A stretch of DNA of 64,000 nucleotides from Ashinkailepas kermadecensis (taxonomy: Eukaryota > Arthropoda > Thecostraca > Neolepadidae). The DNA is taken from the NCBI GenBank assembly GCA_034440615.1, contig JAOTOM010004751.1, positions 124,001-188,000 on the forward strand, written 5' to 3'. The position numbers and the translations under genes are program-made. Below the pieces are notes generated by a model. It searched no databases, was not told the origin of the DNA, and worked only from the letters and a program-made list of their open reading frames with translations. Shown piece after piece: positions 57,631 to 64,000 of the stretch (the stretch's first letter is position 1; the number at the start of each line of letters is the position of its first letter).

Positions 57631-59175
57631 TGAATGGCGTGAGATTTATGCTACGTAAGTGTGCATAGCACAGACCCCTTTAAGCAGGCATGGATGCAGT
57701 TTGAAAATTATTGGTGAGGCATTCAATCCACATGTGTTAAGAGGGATCAGTGGAATAGGGCTGCATAGCTAGGGTAGATAGGCATTGATAGGTGTGTGGG
57801 ATGTTGGTGGATGGTTTCTTTAGGATGTAGTGATGGTTGGGGTGGCTCTTTTTACCGGGCTTAGGTTATCTTCCATTTACAGACCTAACTGGATGGCTTT
57901 GTGGCTCTTATTAAGTATGAACACTTTATGACTTTATGACTAAGATTTTAGATGTTTGTCAGACTTAGTCCAAACTTGTTTACCATGAAACTCTCTTTCG
58001 ACAAACACTGAACGACACATTAAAATAAACTCTCGGAACAGTGGCGTAACTGCAACGGGTAGGAAGGCGTCTGATGATAGCGCAACACACCTTACGACCC
58101 AATCTGTACTTGGGTGGAACAACGAGCAGTCCTGATGTTCACTCAAACCTCAAAAATGATGAATCATCGTCACCAGAGGAAGTTCAATCAATTGCAAAAC
58201 GAATATATGCTGCAGACCACAGGTGAGGGCACACCATACCACGAATTTTCTCCGAAGAGAACGATGATGTCCAGGAAATTCCTACAGATAATGTTAGGGT
58301 TGCTCATGGTGAAGAGAAAGATAGCGAAGCACCTCAAGAAGATGCAAATCACGACAGGGACACTGATGCATATTGACAGCAGATACAACAGATACGGACA
58401 GTCTGGTCAGTGATGCCGGAGTCACCACTAGATCCTCACAGGGGGTGAGTTCACCTGAGGTCGAAACGCAGTCAGATATATGGCTTGATTCGGTACAGCG
58501 TACACCTAAATGTATGCAACATTTAGCGATTCTGACTGATGGCAGCATACTAGTAGACGTAGAATTTTGGCAAGGTGCAGTCAAATGACCGCCAGAGGAG
58601 AATGGAATTCATGAACAGGATGAGATCTGGCTCAACACGCTCAGGTATGTTGACAGAGCTCTTCCAAGGTGTGACACAAGTACTAGAACTGAGTTGCCTG
58701 AAATCGAATGCAGCAGCACAGCACGCACACAGGAAATGCGGTCACCAGACAATTCCAAATTGATCAACCTCAATAAACAATCAGTTCAGTCTACGCTAGC
58801 TAATATTCTAAACAAGGGGACAAATTTTGCCCCAACTCGCCAGATAAATCGGAAGGTGATAAAAGGAAGTAGATATAAGAATATAAAGGGGAGCTTTTGC
58901 CTTCAGCTGGAAGAATTTCATAGAACCCAAAACGAATAAAAACAAATATTGGAATCCCTTTCAGATCCCCTCTGGAATAGCGTGGAGATACTGACTACTC
59001 CTTCGCTCAGACAGCATCCCAATATAGCGCACATCTGGTAATAACCCGTTTTAGTGACACGGACACCAGGATGGCGCCACTTTCTTTCTGACGGTGTAAT
59101 AGAAACATGACAACGAGCTCTTAAATACATCATAAATATCTTCAATAATCATCACAAAAACAGGCAAACCATTCT

Positions 59176-59516
59176 GATGATGACCTACAATTACTGAATA
59201 ACCTCAAGGATGACCCAGGCACAATAATAAAACGCTCAAAGAAATGTAAATGTTTTGTTACTTTACCTCCAACAACATTGATAGAAAAAGCATTAACAAT
59301 AGTACAACAAAACCAACCCGTATACAAAAAGCAAACGCAACATCTGGAAGCAGCCACCAAAATTATTATTACCCAAACATGGACAGGAAAAGTCTCTGAC
59401 AAATTCCGCAAAGCCATAAAACCCGCATCTTTCCGGACAGCAGAGCTGTACGGCCTTGCCAAGAGCTACAAGACTGATGTATCCCTGCGTCCGATAGTTT
59501 CGGCATTTGGAATTAT
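59176..59516 (+). pseudogene. Penelope RT, N-terminal block (element 2)
   Basis: One frame reads DDPGTIIKRSKKCKCFVTLP and PVYKKQTQHLEAATKIIITQ, then SFRTAELYGLAKSYKTDVSL followed by RPIVSAFG. GLxKxxK with LRPIVS is the conserved N-terminal RT motif of Penelope-like elements (GLPQTHK...MRPIVS in the 10-13 kb copy). About 280 bp of AT-rich, stop-filled sequence separates it from the next RT block, so residues between the two motifs are lost or scrambled. Confidence 0.75.
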
Positions 59517-59792
59517 TTGTGAATTATATATTATGCATATATAATATGTATGATTTGTTAATTGGTCCAAGGGACCACCCATGGACAGCATAGCTTGGTT
59601 CCTTTAAAGTATAGTCTCCAAACGCTTAACTTTTGTACTGTCACGTCTCCGGAATAATTATTATTTGCACCGCTTGCAGAGCCAGTTTTCCTCATGGTAA
59701 CCGTCAGGAGATATCACCTCCACTGTTGATGAGCCAACTTATCCGGCAATATACCTACCGATGAAGCTATCCGGGCCTCAATAAATATTATC

Positions 59793-60615
59793 ATGCACAT
59801 GTATGGAGAAGAGATAAGCATATATGGACTAAGACTAACAGACATCGAAAATTTCCTGAAATATTGCCTGAATAATAACTTTGTGAGATTCCGGGACATA
59901 TATTACCGTCAACAAAATGGCATACCCATGGAGAGTCGGAATTCTCCACCACTCTCCGTGATATTCATGAACGCAGTTGAAACGCTCCTCCTGACATTCG
60001 TTCAACACCAGACCATAACACATATGCGCTACATCGATGATATCCTCGGTATTTGGACTGACGGTTCAAAATCAATGGGTGCTCTTCCATTTTCTCAACA
60101 ACTTCCAACCCTCCATAAAATTATCCATCGGACGAAGTGACCAGTCCAGTAAACAACAAATACCCCTCCTGGACACACCTGTGACCATCAACAAGGACGA
60201 TGCTTATGAAACTGAGCTATACATAAAACCGATGGCGGCGCCCATAATCCTTCCAGTATTTTCGACACACTCCATTCAGACGAAAAGATCAGTTTTGTAT
60301 GCACAGATATTGAGAGCAAAGCGTTTCGGATCTAACACCGATGCCCACAACAGAGACTTGCAAACAATCGGAACTGTTTTCCTTGCAAACAACTATCCAC
60401 TCAACATGATCAAAAGAGCAATGTTTCAGGTAACCCAATCCATGAGAAGTACACAATCGCGACATTCGAACCCCAGACACAACGAAACTTCCGTTGGCCT
60501 CCCGTACATGGATGACAAGCTCACCCCCCCCCCTCCAAATAACAGCGACTATCAAAACCTCAAAGTGACCATTACGCACAGCATGGAAGAGTGGAAAAAC
60601 ACTATCAGAAACTGA
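59793..60615 (+). pseudogene. Penelope RT core and thumb (element 2)
   Basis: The first frame (59793-60140) has YYRQQNGIPMESRNSPPLS, the counterpart of YRQINGLTMGSPLSP, and ITHMRYIDDILGIWTDGS with both catalytic aspartates. The second frame (from about 60090) gives QQIPLLDTPVTINKDDAYE, ELYIKPM, then TKRSVLYAQILRAKRFGS and FLANNYPLNMIKRAM, the thumb-side blocks of Penelope RTs. The frames overlap by about 100 bp at a single shift near 60100. The glycine of the MGS box is Glu here (MES). The active-site pair survives, but the frame is broken and the enzyme could not be made. Confidence 0.85.
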
Positions 60616-60649
60616 CCAAGTCCACTCTTATCCCACACCCATGCCCTGC

Positions 60650-61925
60650 TGGGAACGTTAGGCGTCAGATCGGGGGGGGATCTACAGTAAGGACAGAAAA
60701 CAGGTACTTTTGCCATTCGAAAACTCTTAAATATGCGCCTGCGACAAGCGGGCCCGGATGCTCACTAGTGTGTGCGCGAAGAATAAAGCTACAATTTACG
60801 GACTCTGTCTCCATTAAAAAAAAAATGGTGCGAAGTGCATCTATTAAAGTTAACTTGTGTTCAGACGTCAATTGCATTGCCACGTACAGTGATATATTGC
60901 GCATATTGTTACCTTGCGTATTGTTTTTGGAACTATTTTCTAATCTTCATCCACCATAGACGGCGGGCCGCCGGCGGCGTGCCCGCGGCCCGCCGCCCGC
61001 CATTCATGATACGGCGGGGCGCGGAAACATTCCCTGAACGTTAATGGGCCCCAACGCCAAAGTTACAGGCAGATTTTCATATTTGGAACGATAGGCGATG
61101 TAACTGGCATGATTTCCACCACCATTGGAGTTGAGGCCGACAGGTTTCCTCGATATTGTATAAGAAGATTACGCTCGTGGGCGTTGAGGGGAAGAATGCA
61201 TCTACAACCGTGCATTTCTTCTACACAATTTTAGCGTGACAGAGCCGATGTTGCTTGGCATTGATCAAGGCTGGAACTTTATTTTTGTCGTGTCGCTGTT
61301 CGGCGGCCCTTCGGATCCTCCGGGCAGCAACTGTCAGCGCTTGATACCAGAACCTCACGCTTGATACCAGAACCTCGTGGCATACCAGAACCTCAATAAT
61401 GCCTGAAAGCTTCACGTCAAAAGGTGAAAATGACAGGGTTAGATATCTATAAAAGTAGTCGAGTATGACATCGGAAGGAAGCGGATTTGATGTCGTTTTA
61501 TTTAAGATCATTGGAAATGAATTCACTAATGTAGAACATCCGATATACAATATATAGGAATACAATGTGATAATTCGAGACACAAATTCTAGAATGAATT
61601 GCAAAAATAATAGGGTTAAACCTTCATGGAAGTTATTCAAGATGATATCAAACTGTAGTACGTTCAATTTTCGATTAGTTAAGAATGTTGGATATTGTCA
61701 GCGCATCACACATAAGATGTATGATGTGTTTTATTACAAGATGTTGAGTGGCCAATTGCTTCCATTTCACTTTGACGCCAAAGTGACAGGGTGAAATGAT
61801 TTGATAATAAAACAAACTACACATGATAAGAGAGCTTGTTTCAATGTTGTTTCAATTTGAATATTGGAAATTACTTGCACCTCATCTAGAAACTAGAATA
61901 TAGCATTAATCATAGCAAGCCCATT
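60650..61925. other. unrelated DNA interrupting Penelope element 2
   Basis: Coding similarity to Penelope stops near 60.65 kb and resumes near 61.93 kb. The interior holds a very GC-rich patch (60960-61025, GGCGGGCCGCCGGCGGCGTG) and AT-rich sequence. A diverged doublet around GACAGGGTTA (61430) and GACAGGGTGA (61787) was noted. No terminal repeats or duplication could be fixed. Confidence 0.45.
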
Positions 61926-61931
61926 CTGATC

Positions 61932-62285
61932 GTGTTCTTTCACAAACCCACCACCAGAGCGGCGCAACTGGTATTATGTCCGCTCATGACGCCTAACGAC
62001 AGAAAATGCCACTGTTGTCTGATTAGATTTGAAGGCCGATGCCACACACGGAACACCGTCTACCTTATCACCTGCCCGCTATGCCGACCCTTGAACATCA
62101 CGTACATAGGAGAAACGAAAGGCATGGTTGCAGACAGATTAAATCAGCACACAAGAAACGACCAAAACAAAACTACAAACACCCTATTTAGCGAACACTT
62201 CAAAACACTCACGCGAGGAATACTATCGACCCTAGCACATTCAGCATATCCACTCGGCAAGTCTGCGAAGACGATGCAGAACTAA
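61932..62285 (+). pseudogene. Cys-rich GIY-YIG endonuclease (Penelope element 2)
   Basis: After FFHKPTTRAAQLVLCPLMTP comes a Cys/His cluster, CHCCLIRFEGRCHTRNTVYL and ITCPLCRPLN, then ITYIGETKGMVADRLNQH. In the last string, YIGETK is the GIY-YIG second strand and R-x-N-x-H carries the catalytic arginine. LFSEHF follows. The C-terminal glutamate motif is not seen before the stop at 62285, so the nuclease is truncated. The upstream CxC...C-x2-C cluster is a feature of some Penelope lineages and is absent from the 10-13 kb copy. The enzyme would nick DNA for priming. Confidence 0.8.
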
Positions 62286-62411
62286 AAAAACACTGATTCA
62301 ATGAAAATTAGGAACAAGCCATCAGTAAGCAAAATGACGACATCTTGGACCCTGATGAAACTGGTTCCATGCACCGCCTAAGGCAATCACATACGCAGCA
62401 CATAGTCACAT

Positions 62412-62412
62412 C

Positions 62413-62445
<33 letters not shown>

Positions 62446-62552
62446 ACGCACACCCGCAAACACACACACGCACACACACACACACAGAGACAGACAGACA
62501 TGTACACACACCTGTGTCTCGCTCACACCCGTTCCTCTCCCTATCCCCCCCC

Positions 62553-62587
<35 letters not shown>

Positions 62588-62760
62588 CTCTATCTCCCTC
62601 TTGCTTTCTCGCTCTCTCTCTCTTTTTCTCCCTCGCTCTCACTCTCGTTCTCGCTTTCGCTTTCGTTCTCGATCTAGCTCTAGCTCTCGCTCTCGCTCTC
62701 GTTCTCATTCTCGTTCTCGCTCTCGCTCTCGCTCTCGCTCATTCTCTTGCCCTTGCTCTT
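62412..62760. repeat. (CA)n then (CT)n and (CGCTCT)n microsatellites
   Basis: CA repeats with CG and TA variants (62412-62487) are followed by CT-rich and CTCGCT/CGTTCT hexamer runs. All long frames here are artefacts. Confidence 0.95.
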
Positions 62761-62764
62761 TTCT

Positions 62765-63480
62765 CTCACATACACTTACACGCGCGCCCATGCACATACG
62801 TCACCCTCACTACCACCACACACTTGCACACTTACCACATACGTACACACTTCCAGATGAAAGCACCAATCAGCCACTCTGTGACGGATCAGCCGACTGT
62901 GCCTCCGAGGGATTAACTAATGTCTATGGTATCCTGAATTGTGAATTGATGTGAATGTGAAAGAATTGCGCACATCTTGATGTTGGCTGATGATCCGTGG
63001 GTTTATTTTTTATCCGATCCGTGGGTTTATTTGGGTTTATATTTTACGGGTATGCATATTTTCATGTAAAGTGAGAACGAAAGTCGATCATTGTGCGTGG
63101 TCACGAGGTACACTTAGCGTGTGCTTTTAGCTTTCTTAAAACACAATGTTACTGTTTACGAAGGCCCGGGGACTTCGTATAATTTAGATATTTTATCATA
63201 TAATGTTTGTTGCGGACGCCGTATTCAACCGCTCATAGTGGACTGTATATATGTGGGTGGCGCCCTGCAGCATTGGGTAGAATGGGCAAGAGGCCTAAAG
63301 AGAGTGGTATAGAAGAGAGAGCGAGGGAGAAGTAAGCGGGAACAACATGTGAAAGGAAATTATTTGAATAACAATAGGAATAGGAACAAATAATTGCAAT
63401 ATGAGAGGTCGGAAAGATGTGTGATGGGAGAATGTACAGAAATAATCGAAGTAACCTAAATAAAGGTGGACGTAATAATA
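62765..63480. other. unassigned DNA
   Basis: A tandem GATCCGTGGGTTTATTT doublet at 62992-63035 is the only structure seen. Confidence 0.35.
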
Positions 63481-63485
63481 GAGGT

Positions 63486-63853
63486 CATAGGTTAGAGCTC
63501 CCCAATTCAAGGGAGACAAAGGAACTCTCCAATTCAAGAGAGCAGTGGCCTAATCAAGAACACTCCAATTCAAGAGTGAAGGAACCCTCCAATTCAAGAG
63601 GGCAAGGTCCTAGATAAGAGCACTCCAATTCAAGAGTGAAGGAACCCTCCAATTCAAGAGGGCTAGGACCTAGATAAGAGCACTCCAATTCAAGAGTGAA
63701 GGAACCCTCCAATTCAAGAGGGCTAGGACCTAGATAAGAGCACTCCAATTCAAGAGTGAAGGAATCCTCCAATTCAAGAGGGCTAGGACCTAGATAAGAG
63801 CACTCCAATTCAAGAGTGAAGGAACCCTCCAATTCAAGAGAGCAGTGGCATTA
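63486..63853. repeat. 60-bp minisatellite (AATTCAAGAG halves)
   Basis: About five 60-bp units, each made of two related halves: CACTCCAATTCAAGAGTGAA and CCCTCCAATTCAAGAGGGCT, with GGACCTAGATAAGAG between. On the minus strand it gives a 20-residue artefact repeat (SFTLELECSYLGPSPLELEG). Adjacent units differ at only one or two sites, so homogenisation is recent. Confidence 0.95.
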
Positions 63854-64000
63854 GGAAATGAAGGGGTACGAAAAACGTGGAAAGAAAGCAGGAAAACAGA
63901 GTCAGGCACGGTGAGCCAGCCGTGACGAGCAGTGCTGCGCGTGGTTCCTCAATTCACTTCCACTGATCACTCACTGTTCCACTTATCACTTCCACACTCG

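Larger units (their letters stand above)
53055..57942 (+). mobile_element. nearly full-length CR1-like LINE
   Basis: About 4.9 kb: a 5' UTR (about 53.06-53.87 kb), ORF1 with an SGNH-hydrolase-like domain, and ORF2 with APE endonuclease and RT. The 3' UTR ends CTTTATGACTTTATGACT at 57942. Short tandem 3' repeats in place of poly(A) are typical of CR1/L2 elements. The 5' edge is placed at the compositional change near 53.05 kb and is uncertain. ORF1 is intact; ORF2 has several frameshifts. Confidence 0.85.
58114..62285 (+). mobile_element. second Penelope-like element, decayed and interrupted
   Basis: About 4.2 kb on the plus strand with Penelope blocks in order: LINLNKQSVQSTLANILNKG with TNFAPTRQINRKV (about 58755-58855), a linker, the RT N-terminal block, the RT core, a C-terminal RT part, then after about 1.3 kb of unrelated DNA a Cys-rich GIY-YIG domain. 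It is much more diverged than the Penelope pair at 10-13 kb and belongs to another lineage. The 5' edge is uncertain. Confidence 0.75.

Noticed and set aside
58030..58060. hAT left end CAGTGGCGTAACTGC at 58038.
   Set aside because: No matching inverted end or 8-bp duplication found; too short to support an element.
60090..60110. Programmed frameshift in Penelope element 2.
   Set aside because: The element has many other breaks; a one-base mutation explains the overlap without any special signal.

Overview
This window reads as non-coding, repeat-dense chromosomal DNA from an animal, most likely an invertebrate. The evidence is the mixture of element types: CR1/L2-like and I-like LINEs, Penelope-like retroelements with GIY-YIG endonucleases, hAT-like DNA transposons, tRNA-derived SINEs, a Crypton-type tyrosine recombinase remnant, and many micro- and minisatellites. 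There are no operons and no rRNA genes, and none of the tRNA-like sequences looks like a working tRNA gene. TTAGG-like strings at 25.3-28.4 kb resemble the arthropod telomere motif, but they are too scattered to identify the host. No complete host gene is visible. The best host-gene candidate is one GC-rich coiled-coil exon at about 33.57-33.79 kb on the minus strand.

Layout. 0-5 kb: AT-rich DNA, an unidentified frameshifted ORF (3.2-3.9 kb, minus) and a full tRNA-type SINE with a target-site duplication (4.98-5.14 kb). 5.2-13.75 kb: a nested stack. The tail of an I-like LINE (minus) has had its zinc-knuckle codons amplified into a 42/45-bp minisatellite. A hAT-like element (7124-13409, 8-bp duplication ATGGTGTA) sits inside that array, and a head-to-head pair of Penelope-like copies sits in TA repeats inside the hAT element. 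13.8-17.2 kb: an L2-like LINE fragment (minus) split by a second copy of the same hAT family (14410-16917, 8-bp duplication CCCAGAAG). 17.8-21.1 kb: a degenerate long inverted repeat, a (GT)n tract, a tRNA-derived SINE and a 16-bp minisatellite. 22-31 kb: a SINE with target-site duplication, a 30-bp GC-rich degenerate array, an inverted-unit array rich in GTTAGG, and three G-rich element ends. 30.9-32.9 kb: a 5'-truncated CR1-like LINE (minus).

33-48 kb: the candidate host exon, a Crypton recombinase remnant (34.8-35.9 kb), a TTAA-flanked element (36790-37710), SINEs (38.0, 38.9, 39.6 and 41.5 kb), a 701-bp element with about 100-bp inverted ends (42667-43367), a large 18/19-bp minisatellite (43.5-44.3 kb), TC-rich microsatellites and a 31-bp array. 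48.4-52.5 kb: an I-like LINE (minus) with APE endonuclease, RT, RNase H and a terminal zinc knuckle, broken by frameshifts. 53.1-57.94 kb: a nearly full-length CR1-like LINE (plus) with an SGNH-esterase ORF1; its RT active-site motif is changed to FAHD. 58.1-62.3 kb: a second, decayed Penelope-like element with an interruption. 62.4-63.9 kb: microsatellites and a 60-bp minisatellite.

The interest lies in how the elements interact: nested insertions, exact target-site duplications, a minisatellite grown in frame from retrotransposon coding sequence, and a SINE with an internal triplication. I found no evidence of a coherent new multi-gene system. Coordinates of element edges without target-site duplications are approximate.
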